A stretch of DNA of 64,000 nucleotides from Mimachlamys varia (Eukaryota; Mollusca; Bivalvia; Pectinida; Pectinidae). The notes below the pieces were generated by a model. That model ran no database searches and was not told the DNA's origin. It worked only from the letters and a program-made list of their open reading frames with translations. The translations under genes were made by a program, and so were the position numbers. Shown one piece after another: positions 12,084-26,200 of this stretch (positions are counted from its first letter, which is position 1; each line of letters opens with the position of its first letter). The stretch covers positions 6,576,501 to 6,640,500 of the forward strand of contig OX392532.1 in assembly GCA_947623455.1 (NCBI GenBank), read 5' to 3'.

Positions 12084-12682
12084 ATATATCCGCATCTTTC
12101 CTCACTTCTGTTCATACCGGTACCTTAAATGTTATCAATAGTTTAAAAAAAACCCAGTTCTCTGAAAAGAAACCTAGCGGGTCATCCAGCCTGAAACCCA
12201 ACTGGAACTTCAGTATACGTAAGTACATGTAGGTGCACCAGGCTTGTAAAGCAACTGGGATTCTACATAAAACTAAATTTTATTTCCAATACTGCCATAT
12301 GGAAATGCAAACAAAACAGATATAAAACTACTGCTACAACAAACTATAAAATGATCTCTAAACCTGTGTTTCTGTGACTGACCCGCACTGGAAAAGAGGA
12401 CGGATGGTAAAACTGCCCAAAAAAGGGGATTCAACGAGATGCGTCACACTGATAAATGGGTAAGATCAACGTCTTGGAGAAGAACAGGCAGTTTTAGAGC
12501 AGATAAGGTCGAACAACAGCGCAGATTATGTTCATATTGCGTAACATATATTAAAGCAGGCCGTGGAATGGAATCAAAAATTTATGGTAAGCAGGAGTAA
12601 TCATTTGACTAGTAGTAGTGTCCATGTCTATGTAGAAATTACTTTGTGACATTGGCTATAACCTAGCACTGGTCTAATCCTT
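12084..12682. other. spacer without recognised features
   Basis: Between two minisatellites. No exon, repeat or transposon terminus recognised. Confidence 0.5.
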
Positions 12683-15300
12683 GCCCCATTGGTCAATATC
12701 GTGTCCCACTATTCTATATCCAGTCCTATTCTGGTCTACATCCTGTCCCACTGGTATTTATCCTGTCCCACTATTCTATAAATTGTCCCACTGGTCTAAA
12801 TCCTTTCCCACTGGTATTAATCCTGTCCCACTGTACTATATCCTGTCCCACTGGTCTTTAACCTGTCCCACTGGTCTATATCCTGTCCCACTGGTCTATA
12901 TCCTGTCCCACTGGTCTATATCCTGTCCCACTGGTCTACATCCTGACCCACTGGTCTATACCCTGTCCCACTGGTCTATATCTTGTCCCACTGGTCTATA
13001 TCCTGTCCCACTGGTCTATATCCTGTCCTTCTGTTCTACACTGTCCCACTGTACTACATCCTGTCCCACTGGTCTATACCCTGTCCCACTGGTCTTTATT
13101 CTGCCCCACTGGTCTATAAATTGTCCCACTGGTCTATACCCTGTCCCACTGGTCTACATCCTGTCCCACTGGTCTACATCCTGTCCCACTGGTCTATACC
13201 CTGTCCCACTGGTCTATACCCTGTCCCACTGGTCTTTATTCTGCCCCACTGGTCTATAAATTGTCCCACTGGTCTATACCCTGTCCGTCTGGTCTACATC
13301 CTGTCCCACTGGTCTACATCCTGTCCCACTGGTCTATACCCTGTCCCACTGGTCTATATCCTGTCCCACTGGTCTATATCCTGTCCCACTGGTCTATATC
13401 CTGTCCCACTGGTCTATATCCTGTCCCATTGGTCTATATCCTGTCCCACTGGTCTATATCCTGTCCCACTGGTCTACATCCTGTCTCACTGGTCTACATC
13501 CTGTCCCACTGGTCTATATCCTGTCCCACTGGTCTATACCCTGTCCCACTGGTCTATATCTTGTCCCACTTGTCTACATCTTGTCCCACTGGTCTCTATC
13601 CTGTCCCACTGGTCTACATCCTGTCCCACTGGTCTCTATCCTGTCCCGCTGGTCTACATCCTGTCCCACTGGTCTATATCTTGTCCCACTGGTCTCTATC
13701 CTGTCCCACTGGTCTATATATATCTTGTCCCACTGGTCTTTATCCTGTCCCACTGGTCTCTATCCTGTCCCACTGGTCTACATCCTGACCCACTGGTCTA
13801 TACCCTGTCCCACTGGTCTATATCTTGTCCCACTGGTCTATATCCTGTCCCACTGGTCTATACCCTGTCCCACTGGTCTTTATTCTGCCCCACTGGTCTA
13901 TAAATTGTCCCACTGGTCTATACCCTGTCCCACTGGTCTACATCCTGTCCCACTGGTCTACATCCTGTCCCACTGGTCTATACCCTGTCCCACTGGTCTA
14001 TATCTTGTCCCACTGGTCTATATCCTGTCCCACTGGTCTATATCCTGTCCCACTTGTCTATATCCTGTCCCATTGGTCTATATCCTGTCCCACTGGTCTA
14101 TATCCTGTCCCACTGGTCTATACCCTGTCTCACTGGTCTACATCCTGTCCCACTGGTCTATATCCTGTCCCACTGGTCTATATCCTGTCTCACTGGTCTA
14201 CATCCTGCCCCACTGGTCTATATCCTGTCCCACTGGTCTATATCCTATCCCACTGGTCTATATCTTGTCCCACTGGTCTACATCTTGTCCCACTGGTCTA
14301 CATCCTGTCCCACTGGTCTCTATCCTGTCCCACTGGTCTACATCCTGTCCCACTGGTCTATATCTTGTCCCACTGGTCTACATCTTGTCCCACTGGTCTA
14401 CATCCTGTCCTACTGGTCTATATCCTGTCCCACTGGTCTACATCCTGTCTCACTGGTCTACATCCTGTCCCACTGGTCTATATCCTGTCCCACTTGTCTA
14501 TATCCTGTCCCATTGGTCTATATCCTGTCCCACTGGTCTATATCCTGTCCCACTGGTCTACATCCTGTCCCACTGGTCTCTATCCTGTCCCACTGGTCTA
14601 CATCCTGTCCCACTGGTCTATATCTTATCCCACTGGTCTACATCTTGTCCCACTGGTCTACATCCTGTCCTAATGGTCTATATCCTGTCCCACTGGTCTA
14701 CATCCTGTCTCACTGGTCTACATCCTGTCCCACTGGTCTATATCTTGTCCCACTGGTCTACATCTTGTCCCACTGGTCTACATCCTGTCCTACTGGTCTA
14801 TATCCTGTCCCACTGGTCTACATCCTGTCTCACTGGTCTACATCCTGTCCCACTGGTCTATATCCTATCCCACTGGTCTACATCTTGTCCCACTGGTCTA
14901 CATCTTGTCCCACTGGTCTACATCTTGTCCCACTGGTCTACATCTTGTCCCACTGGTCTACATCCTGTCCCACTGGTTTACATCCTGTCCCACTGGTCTG
15001 CATCCTGTCCCACTGGTCTATATCTTGTCCCACTGGTCTCTATCCTGTCCCACTGGTCTATATATATCTTGTCCCACTGGTCTTTATCCTGTCCCACTGG
15101 TCTATATATATCTTGTCCCACTGGTCTTTATCCTGTCCCATTGGTCTATATCCTGTCCCACTGGTCTACATCCTGTCCCACTGGTCTATATCCTGTCCCA
15201 CTGGTCTACATCCTGTCCCACTGGTCTACATGCTGTCCCACTGGTCTATACCCTGTCCCACTGGTCTATACCCTGTCCCACTGTTCTATATAATGTCCCA
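12683..15300 (+). repeat. 20-bp minisatellite with higher-order structure
   Basis: About 130 units of CTGTCCCACTGGTCTATATC with variants (TACATC, TATACC, CTCTATC, TTTATTC). A 60-bp superperiod without stops leaves all three + frames open, yielding spurious frames up to 570 codons of (CPTGLYPVPLVYILSHWS)n. Larger blocks recur, for example TTTATTCTGCCCCACTGGTC followed by TATAAATTG near 13095, 13230 and 13880, and a TATATATATCTTG variant near 13710, 15060 and 15105. Edges are diverged. It is intergenic. Confidence 0.97.
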
Positions 15301-15759
15301 ATAGTCTTTCCAACATACTGGGGAAACCTCCTTTTTATGGTACTCTTTTTAGCCAGAGACGTACATATATATACGTCACTGTTTCAGCTTAAAGTTTAAA
15401 TTTGAGTTCTGGAAATAAAGTAAATATGACTAGCTCATCTTTAAAACAAAGCTGTAATAACTCTGATTTTACAAAAATGCTAAAACGGAAATGGAATGTA
15501 TGATATTTTAAATTGAGATATATATATACATAAAAAATTATATACACCCCCAGAGAGGTTTAACGAATTCTAATTAATGAATGGAATTCATTTCAATTGA
15601 TTTAGTATTTTTCAGTTACCAGGTGTGTAAAGAAAATGCATATTTGAATTGATTTGTTAAAGCCAATCGTTTTCCATACGCTCTTGCTATTTTGTTTCGG
15701 AATAGAAGTAAAAGACTATTTCGGTACTACTGATCTTGGTAATTGAATAACCGTATATA

Positions 15760-16310
15760 CAGTACCGTTTCCAAAGTGAATATATTTGTTTATATTTTGC
15801 TATATACTCAAGTATTCTTTGTATTTCCAATATTTTTCAATAATTTTTCCTGGCTTTGTTATGGGTCAATTTTGATGAAAGTTTGCATGCTTACAGAGAA
15901 CTGTTTCCTGTTTCATATCATAATATTTTTACTATATTCCGTTTTGTATGACCAAGAAAATTATAATCTATTCACATCATCTATTTTTTATGACACCATT
16001 TCGATGTTATTTTAGTTGTGCTGTACAGAGAAATGGCGTCACATGGAATTTAGAAGTGTAGATACGTCTAGATATATTAATTACTCCAGAAGTACATGTA
16101 CACCACAGAAAATTGATATCGTGAGAAGACACTGTATACCTGAGTAGGGATATTTTCTTTACAAAATATCAAATGTTGTCAAAATCAATCAATAAACAAA
16201 GCCAGGAAAATTTGTTGAATATTGTTTTAAATACAAAAAATATATCTAGCAAAATATATATTTTTTTTATATATACTCACTTTTTGGCACGGTGCTGTAC
16301 ATTTTACTAC
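15760..16310. repeat. long imperfect inverted repeat (foldback/MITE-like)
   Basis: The left arm about 15760-15880 (ACAGTACCG...TATATTTTGCTATAT...TTTCCTGGCTTTGTT) is mirrored at about 16178-16310 (AACAAAGCCAGGAAAA...AGCAAAATATA...CGGTGCTGT). The arms are about 100-130 bp with mismatches and the spacer is about 300 bp. No clear target duplication. Confidence 0.55.
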
Positions 16311-16479
16311 ATGTAGATTATAGATCATTTATATCTTGAAGTAATTTTGAATCTTAAAATGAAAAAAAAAGTATATTATATGTCATCAAAATTAATCTAA
16401 TCAATTTGTTTGCCATATTGATAATTTCAATGCAAATGTTAAATCTTATTTCGGTAGGTTATTTCCTCACAAATTTGGT

Positions 16480-16604
16480 TCGTATAGGACATTTTTGACT
16501 TGCTCGTGTATCTTAAAACCCGTTTGCGCATGCTTCGTAACAAGCAATGTTTGGCTTCCTGTTGACATTCGATACAAAATTCCTCATCAGAATAATTTGC
16601 AGGC
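16480..16604 (+). promoter_or_regulatory. possible TCHP promoter and non-coding first exon
   Basis: The start codon of TCHP is immediately preceded by a splice acceptor (TTTGGAACAG at 17239-17248), so a leader exon must lie upstream if that site is used. A consensus donor GTAAGT sits at 16605-16610. Just upstream, TGCGCATGC (16525-16533) matches the core of the NRF1 motif typical of animal housekeeping promoters. Start site and exon limits are inferred. Confidence 0.3.
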
Positions 16605-17248
16605 GTAAGTAATGTATTTAAATAAGTAATTATCCAAACCTAATCCTGGTCTGGATATTATTTGAAATGTTTATTTTCATAATCCGAATTTTGTTTTGAC
16701 CAGTGCAAACTTCAATTGATAGAAAACATATGTGTAAACGTCGACTGGTGGACGTGAATGTACTTGCTCTGTTGTGTGGGAAATTGAAATTACCGCGGTT
16801 GTTTATCATCTCTTCATGTAATTAATGTATGATACTATCTAATGTATTCGTTGTATTCGGTTTAGTTTTGTGTTATAGTTATATCTTTATTCTCATCTTT
16901 CTTTACAGGACTATATATAATTTAATATACGTACTCTACATATTATTCATTGTGAAATACATTGCATGTTTAAGTTTAATTTCTCCTGCTTTCAAAATGT
17001 ACACTAGAATCTATTGCACAGTAAGCATTATTATAAAGTAGCAAAAATCAAGCTAGTCTATAAATGGTGAGTGGTCTGCCTAGTCATATCAGCATTTCTC
17101 TGTATGTGATGAACAAGAAAAAGATACAACAATTTTTATGTCTCATACATGTATATGTAAAACAAACAAAATTGGCTCATTAGAGCTATTTCAATGACAG
17201 ATTTATGATTTATATATCGACAAGCATAATATGTTTCATTTGGAACAG

Positions 17249-20200
17249 ATGGCACTACCGACCATGCCGCGGTATTGGACATCCAGAAAAAACATATATG
17301 AGCAAGCAATCATTAAACAACGCAATCACCAAAGTGACTTTCACGAGCGATGGAGTAAAGACGCCGATTATTGGAATAAATCAAACATAGCAACAAACAA
17401 GCAGAATGCCTGGGAATCAGACGCATCTCTTCGTGGAAGGTATGCCTCTCTGGAATAGAATGGGACCTGAGTATCATATTCCATATCTGCAAGAGATTGT
17501 TTTATGACAAAGACAATAAAGTTGGTTTTTTTTTTGGATTTTACCACGAAATGATACCCAGGATACTTATATTAGCGCTCTTCTTTACAAGTTAAAGTGA
17601 ACTTTTCACAACACAGTAGTCTTTTATCAGAACAAGATTACCTTATCAATATTGGATATTGATTAGGTACTATAACAATTAGGGAAGACTTTCTCGTACA
17701 GAAAAATGATTCTAGACCAACTATCTAATTACAGTCTAGACAAATACAAAGCAGACAATGAAAAGAACCTGAAGGCCATTAACCTTCAGCGCCGCAGACT
17801 GTTGCTGGCTGACATGCTGAAGATGGAGCGGTGCGAACACGAGGTAAAAGCAAGACAAGTTTTCACAATATCTCTGGTGTATACGTTAATGAGTAGACCA
17901 AAGGAAATTTCAATTCATGAGTTTATAGTATAGACCAAATAAAATTTTCTGATCTATCAATAAAACATCTTTAAAACTTTGACACTGACACAGAAAAAAT
18001 TATATCTTATGTGGTGGGCATATATATACATTTTACAATTTGAGTTTGAGTAAATACAGCTATTTCATTCTACCATTGATTTTGTTGTTTTTAATAGTTA
18101 TAGTAAGAAAATACACATAAGTTTGCTCTGGATTACAATTGTTGGGCTTTAATCTTTAGCCATGCATATTATCACTCATTATTGATATTGTCTATTTAAT
18201 AGACCATATCTAATGACAACATATGATGTGATTTAACAGGCAGAATTAAAGGGGTATTCAAAGGCAAACTACACAAGACTGGAGGATATGAGAGATAGAG
18301 CAGGTGCACTACGGAGTGCTAGAGAGGAGAAACGGAAAGGGGTAAGATAACATGTCATTTTAAGAATCAATAAACAGTCTATTGGATCAAGATCCTTTGA
18401 AATTAGTAAAACGTTTGTCATTGGTAAAACATTTGTACAACAACTTCAAAATATACATATGTTAAATGTTTTTAAATTCACAATGAAACTGAAAACAGAA
18501 AATTGTCATATTTTTGTCAATATTAATGCTGGATTATTCGCTATGGATACTTCTTCTAGACCTACATCCATCTATGCCTTGAAGTTCCTCCCTAGTCAAT
18601 TTTCTTCATTCAACTGGGATGTAGTGCTGTCTGCTGTACACAAGTGTGTCATTGTTTCATTGATGTTGACTGATAACCATTGTCTCATTGATGTTGACTG
18701 ATAACCATTGTCTCACTGATGTTGACTGATAACCATTGTCTCATTAATGTTGACTGATAACCATTGTCTCATTGATGTTGACTGATAACCATTGTCTCAT
18801 TGATGTTGACTGATAACCATTGTCTCATTAATGTTGACTGATAATCATTGTCTCATTGATGTTGACTGATAACCATTGTCTCATTAATGTTTACTGATAA
18901 CCATTGTCTCATTGATGTTTACTGATAACCATTGTCTCATTGATGTTGACTGATAACCATTGTCTCATTAATGTTGACTGATAATCATTGTCTCATTGAT
19001 GTTGACTGATAACCATTGTCTCATTAATGTTTACTGATAACCATTGTCTCATTAATGTTGACTGATAATCATTGTCTCATTAATGTTGACTGATAATCAT
19101 TGTCTCATTGATGTTGACTGATAACCATTGTCTCATTGATGTTTACTGATAACCATTGTCTCATTGATGTTGACTGATAACCATTGTCTCATTGATGTTT
19201 ACTGATAACCATTGTCTCATTGATGTTGACTGATAACCATTGTCTCATTGATGTTGACTGATAACCATTGTCACATTGATGTTGACTGATAACATTGTCT
19301 CATTGATGTTGACTGACAACCATTGTCTCATTAATGTTTACTGATAACCATTGTCTCACTGATGTTGACTGATAACCATTGTCTCATTGATGTTGACTGA
19401 TAACCATTGTCTCATTAATGTTGACTGATAATCATTGTCTCATTGATGTTGACTGATAACCATTGTCTCATTAATGTTTACTGATAACCATTGTCTCATT
19501 GCTGTTGACTGATAACCATTGTCACATTGAACTTGACTGATAACCATTGTCTCATTGATGTTGACTGATAACCATTGTCTCATTGAACTTGACTGATAAC
19601 CATTGTCTCATTGATGTTGACTGTTAACCATTGTCTTATTGATGTTGATTGACAACCATTGTCACATTGATGTTGACTGATGACCATTGTCTCATTGATG
19701 TTGACTTATAACCATTGTCTCATTGATGTTGACTGATAACCATTGTCTCATTGATGTTGACTGATAACCATTGCCTCATTGATGTTGACTGAAAACCATT
19801 GTCTCAATGATGTTGACTGATAATTTAACCATTGGCTCATTGATGTTGACTGATAACCATTGGCTCATTGATGTTGACTGATGACCATTGGCTCATTGAT
19901 GTTGACTGATAACCATTGTCTCATTGATGTTGACTGATAACCATTGTCTCACTGATGTTGACTGATAACATTGTCACATTGATGTTGACTGATAACCATT
20001 GTCTCACTGATGTTGACTGATAACATTGTCACATTGACGTTGACTGATAACTATTGTAACATTGATGTTGACTGATAACCATTGTCTCATTGATGTTGAC
20101 TGATAACCATTGTCTCATTGATGTTGACTGATAACATTGTCTCATTGGTGTTGACTGATAACTATTGTCTCATTGATGTTGACTGATAACCATTGTCTCA

Positions 20201-23200
20201 TTAATGTTGACTGATAACCATTGTCTCATTGATGTTGACTGATAACCATTGTCTCATTGGTGTTGACTGATAACCATTGTCTCATTGATGTTGACTGATA
20301 ACCATTGTCTCATTGATGTTGACTGATAACCATTGTCTCACTGATGTTGACTGATAACTATTGTCTCATTGATGTGGACTGATAACCATTGTCTCATTGA
20401 TGTTGACTGATAACTATTGTCTCATTGGTGTTGACTGATAACCATTATCTCATTGATGTTGACTGATAACCATTGTCTCATTGATGTTGACTGACAACCA
20501 TTGTCTCATTGATGTTGACTGATAACCATTGTCTCATTGGTGTCGACTGATAACCATTGTCTCATTGATGTTGACTGATAACCATTGTCTCATTGGTGTC
20601 GACTGATAACCATTGTCTCATTGATGTTGACTGATAACCATTGTCTCATTGGTGTGGACTGATAACCATTGTCTCATTGGTGTCGACTGATAACCATTGT
20701 CTCATTGATGTTGACTGATAACCATTGTCTCATTGGTGTGGACTGATAACCATTGTCTCATTGATGTTGACTGATAACTATTGTCTCATTGATGTTGACT
20801 GATAACCATTGTCTCATTGATGTTGACTGATAACTATTGTCTCATTGATGTTGACTGATAACTATTGTCTCATTGATGTTGACTGATTACCATTGTCTCA
20901 TTGGTGTTGACTGATAACCATTGTCTCATTGATGTTGACTGATAACCATTGTCTCATTGATGTTGACTGATAACTATTGTCTCATTGATGTTGACTGATA
21001 ACCATTGTCTCATTGATGTTGACTGATAACCATTGTCTCATTAATGTTTACTGATAACCATTGTCTCATTGATGTTGACTGATAACCATTGTCTCATTGA
21101 TGTTGACTGATAACCATTGTCTCATTGATGTTGACTGATAACCATTGTCTCATTAATGTTTACTGATAACCATTGTCTCATTGATGTTGACTGATAACCA
21201 TTGTCTCATTGATGTTGACTGATAACCATTGTCTCATTAATGTTTACTGATAACCATTGTCTCATTGATGTTGACTGATAACCATTGTCTCATTGATGTT
21301 GACTGATAACCATTGTCACATTGATGTTGACTGATAACATTGTCTCATTGATGTTGACTGACAACCATTGTCTCATTGATGTTGACTGATAACCATTGTC
21401 TCATTGATGTTGACTGATAACCATTGTCTCATTGATGTTGACTGGTAACCATTGTCTAGCTCAGAGATGTCCCTGATTAGTTAAATATGATACTATCCGC
21501 AGTAATGAATTTTGTTGTTTTATACAGTTAGCTGAAGAGAAGCTGTATGACCATTGGAGACAGAACAACCCAGATCTGAGACGGGTAAGGATGTCAGATT
21601 ATTCGTATAATATACATCTACATGATCAACATGTTTCAGTTACAATCAAAGTACTCACTTATGAAAGACTTTATTTTTTCATTGATGAAAATGTTGTGTT
21701 TATATGTATGCTTAATAAAAAACATGTGTGTACTCATATACTGACTTCGCTATGAATAAAATACTATAAAATAACTGGAATTGTTTCACCGATAATATAA
21801 AGAAATGTTTAGTTTTAGATTATATACCAAACAGATAGGCAAATTGAGCCAATACTGAACACTGGAGAAAAAAAAAGAAAAGAGAAAACGACTGTAAAAA
21901 GCTTATGTGTATGCCAACGAATAACAATATGAAGCACTTTTAATGCTGTTTTCAAACCACAAGTAAAGATATAGTGATGTTTAATCCTTTGTTCCTTCAG
22001 GTGGAGCAGGAGTTAGTTAAAGACCATGTGGTTGGCAGCTGGGCTGGACAGGTGGACGAGACAAAAGCTGTGAGTGTACTTAATACTTATAATTAAGTAG
22101 AAACCAAATCTATCTGTGTATTCATCCTTTCAATGTATTCCATATTACATTGATATTAGTGACTTAAATGACACAAGTAATTGTTAATAGGAGTGTTAAA
22201 CAGAATAAACGAAACTAAAACCAAACATAGTAAACTGTTGATCCCATTTGTTCCTTTGGTACTACAATGTATTACATTGTTTCCGCTCAGGATAGACAAG
22301 GCGCTGTTACAGAATGGAATGATTTTCCTGGGCATTCATTTAGATTCTCTGTTATAGATTTTCTGTTGCAGCTAAGTATGATTCCAAAGGGCCCTGACAT
22401 AGCAGAATTCTTTATCTAAGCATAGCTATATAGTTACACATGTTCCTCATAGAGACTATTAAAGCATAGATTATATACACAGTGTATAACTATCTGTATG
22501 GAAGAATTATTCCTTGTAGAAATAACTGTTGCAGCAAAGACTGGTTCCCCAAATCTTTATTTGTATTTACTTTACCAGAATTTATAATGATTGTGAATAT
22601 ATTCATGTGTTTTTTTGTGGTTTCTCATTTTTGTTTCTCACAATTAATCTTTCACAGAAAAGAGAACAGGAAAAGAAAGAAATAGAACGGATAGAACTGG
22701 AGATGGAAGAAGAAAGATTGGCAGCCATAGATTCAGAGAGAAAGAAAGAAGAAGAAAAATTAGATGAAGAAAAACGTTTGAAGCGTATACTCAAAGAACA
22801 GATGGATGAATTGAAAAGTAGAGAATATGAGGTAAGGAATATGATGTAAAAAATCCAACAGTTGATTCATGCAGTCACCCCTGACCATTTTATAATGAAC
22901 AATTTTTTAACTTTGAAATAATTCAAATGTTTTTTGAAGGATGAATGAAAGAGTTCAGAGTTAAGCATCAATTAATTTCAAAAATGTTTTAATTTTCTGG
23001 ATTGAATATGAAAAATGTTAAAAAGTGATTCATAAAACTTTTATCAGATAGAAGTTTTGAAACTAGGTACTTTTGAAAGTTGTATTTTCTCAATGATCAG
23101 TAAATATAGAATGTTCTTATCAGCAGTGGTATCCCAACGGAAATTATGAAATTAAAAACAAACCATGTTACTAAACCTTATCAGTATTGGGGTTACTATC

Positions 23201-26200
23201 ATCAGAAGGTGTGTAAGATGTATGTCCTTGTCGAAGACCATGATTGATTTTTACACTCAGACAAGATATGACTTATTTATGTTTATGACTGTGACATTTG
23301 ATTTCAGGCTCTGAGCTTAAAGAAACAGGAAGAAGAGTTACAGCAGGAGCAGTGGCGACTAGCAAAGATTGATGAGGAGAGAAAAAGGGTCGAACTGGCT
23401 CGTCAGCAGAGAGAGCATGGGTATGTCTGTGTTAATAGTAGAACTGGCTCGTCAGCAGAGAGAGCATGGGTATGTCTGTTAATAGTAGAACTGGCTCGTC
23501 AGCAGAGAGAGCATGGGTATGTCTATGTTGATAGTAGAACTGACCTGTCAGCAGAGAGAGCGTGGGTATGTCTGTGTTGTTAATAGTAGAACTGGCTCGT
23601 CAGCAGAGAGAGCATGGGTATGTCTGTGTTGATAGTAGAACAGGCTCGTCAGCAGAGAGAGCGTGGGTATGTCTGTTAATAGTAGAACTGGCTCGTCAGC
23701 AGAGAGAGCGTGGGTATGTCTGTGTTGATAGTAGAACTGGCTCTTCAGCAGAGAGAGCGTGGGTATGTCTGTGTTAATAGTAGAACTGGCTCGTCAGCAG
23801 AGAGAGCGTGGGTATGTCTGTGTTAATAGTAGAACTGGCTCGTCAGCAGAGAGAGCGTGGGTATGTCTGTTAATAGTAGAACTGGCTCGTCAGCAGAGAG
23901 AGCGTGGGTATGTCTGTGTTGATAGTAGAACTGGCTCTTCAGCAGAGAGAGCGTGGGTATGTCTGTGTTAATAGTAGAACTGGCTCGTCAGCAGAGAGAG
24001 CGTGGGTATGTCTGTGTTGATAGTAGAACTGGCTCTTCAGCAGAGAGAGCGTGGGTATGTCTGTGTTAATAGTAGAACTGGCTCGTCAGCAGAGAGAGCG
24101 TGGGTATGTCTGTGTTGATAGTAGAACTGGCTCGTCAACAGAGAGAGCGTGGGTATGTCTGTGTTAATAGTAGAACAGGCTCGTAAGCAGAGAGAGCGTG
24201 GGTATGTCTGTGTTGATAGTAGAACTGGCTCGTCAGCAGATAGAGCGTGGGTATGTCTGTGTTGATAGTAGAACTGGCTCGTCAGCAGAGAGAGCGTGGG
24301 TATGTCTGTGTTAATAGAAGAACTGGCTCGTCAGCAGAGAGAGCGTGGGTATGTCTGTGTTAATAGTAGAACAGGCTCGTCAGCAGAGAGAGCGTGGGTA
24401 TGTCTGTGTTAATAGTAGAACTGGCTCGTCAGCAGAGAGAGCGTGGGTATGTCTGTGTTAATAGTAGAACTGGCTCGTCAGCAGAGAGAGCGTGGGTATG
24501 TCTGTTAATAGTAGAACTGGCTCGTCAGCAGAGAGAGCGTGGGTATGTCTGTGTTGATAGTAGAACTGGCTCTTCAGCAGAGAGAGCGTGGGTATGTCTG
24601 TGTTAATAGTAGAACTGGCTCGTCAGCAGAGAGAGCATGGGTATGTCTGTGTTGATAGTAGAACTGGCTCGTCAGCAGAGAGAGCGTGGGTATGTCTGTG
24701 TTAATAGTAGAACTGGCTCGTCAGCAGAGAGAGCGTGGGTATGTCTGTGTTGATAGTAGAACTGGCTCGTCAGCAGAGAGAGCGTGGGTATGTCTGTGTT
24801 AATAGTAGGACAGGCTCGTCAGCAGAGAGAGTGTGGGTATGTCTGTGTTAATAGTAGAACTGGCTCGTCAGCAAAGAGAGCGTGGGTATGTCTGTGTTAA
24901 TAGTAGAACTGGCTCGTCAGCAGAGAGAGCGTGGGTATGTCTGTGTTAATAGTAGAACTGGCTCGTCAGCAGAGAGAGCATGGGTATGTCTGTGTTGATA
25001 GTAGAACTGGCTCGTCAGCAGAGAGAGCGTGGGTATGTCTGTGTTAATAGTAGAACTGGCTCGTCAGCAGAGAGAGCGTGGGTATGTCTGTGTTAATAGT
25101 AGAACTGGCTCGTCAGCAGAGAGAGCGTGGGTATGTCTGTGTTAATAGTAGAACTGGCTCGTCAGCAGAGAGAGCGTGGGTATGTCTGTGTTAATAGTAG
25201 AACAGGCTCGTCAGCAGAGAGAAAGTGGGTATGTCTGTGTTAATAGTAGAACTGGCTCGTCAGCAGGGAGAGCATGGATATGTCTGTGTTAATAGTAGAA
25301 CTGGCTCGTCAGCAGAGAGAGCATGGGTATGTCTGTGTTAATAGTAGAACAGGCTCGTCAGCAGAGAGAGCATGGGTATGTCTGTTAATAGTAGAACTGA
25401 CCTGTCAGCAGAGAGAGCGTGGGTATGTCTGTGTTAATAGTAGAACTGGCCTGTCAGCAGAGAGAGCATGGGTATGTCTGTGTTAATTGTAGAACTGGCC
25501 TGTCAGCAGAGAGAGCATGGGTATGTCTGTGTTAATGGTAGAACTGACCTGTCAGCAGAGAGAGCATTGGAGTTTTTATAAGCTTCTTATACAGTAATCA
25601 TAATGGATGTGTGAATTTATCATTATGCTTATATGCCAAGAACTGACTATGGGCTAAAAATTGATAAAGCCAAATTAAGTATGTTTACAGTATTTAAGAG
25701 ATAGCAATAAAGAGCTTGTTGAACATTTGAAAATATTTACTTTAGATAGAATTCTCATCACCAGATGATACATCATACTATTTTCATTATGTTTGACAGA
25801 AAAATCAATATTTTTTTTATATTTTATAAAAATCAGACGGGTCCTGCTGCGACAACACAAAACTCAAATGATGCGGCGGTCAAAACAGATTCAGGCTGAA
25901 TTGGTATGTTGTTAAAGTAAAATTTGACAATGAAAGCATGATCTTTTCAAACGATTGATTCAGTTGTAAAATGTCATAGAATATTACTCCATTTAGTTAC
26001 TAGGAGGATTATCATTGTAAAAAAGTTTGGTTGGAGCTTAAAAGAATATTACTGGGGTAATCTAAATAAAAATTGTTTGATTTAAAAATGTTAACTTCAA
26101 GGCCTTGATATTTTGAATTTTAAATAGACCAACTTTGCCTGGGTCAAATGGTATACTATAAGGGTATGATATAGAGAATGGACCTAGTCAGCAGGAGCTT

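Larger units (their letters stand above)
15301..17248. other. TRAPPC11-TCHP intergenic tail, TCHP upstream region
   Basis: AT-rich; open frames such as those near 15743-16015 and 16829-17041 show no family resemblance. It contains a long imperfect inverted repeat (about 15760-16310) and the probable TCHP promoter and leader exon near 16500-16604. Confidence 0.5.

Noticed and set aside
10701..12141. Repetitive (MYNQPYTLNTI) frames on + and antisense frames
   Set aside because: 33-bp stop-free repeat split by a MITE; no gene features.
12681..15399. Long open frames up to 570 codons on the + strand
   Set aside because: They are the 20-bp tandem repeat read in three frames, with no stop in the unit, no initiator context, no splice or family evidence.
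17231..17248. Upstream in-frame ATG giving MFHLEQ before the TCHP start
   Set aside because: Family proteins begin at MALP, and a splice acceptor lies directly before that codon, making the upstream ATG intronic.
18650..21456. 28-bp array as another splice-junction array
   Set aside because: The unit has a branch-point-like CTGAT core but no match to the end of exon 18341 or start of exon 21528 beyond a chance ACCATTG.
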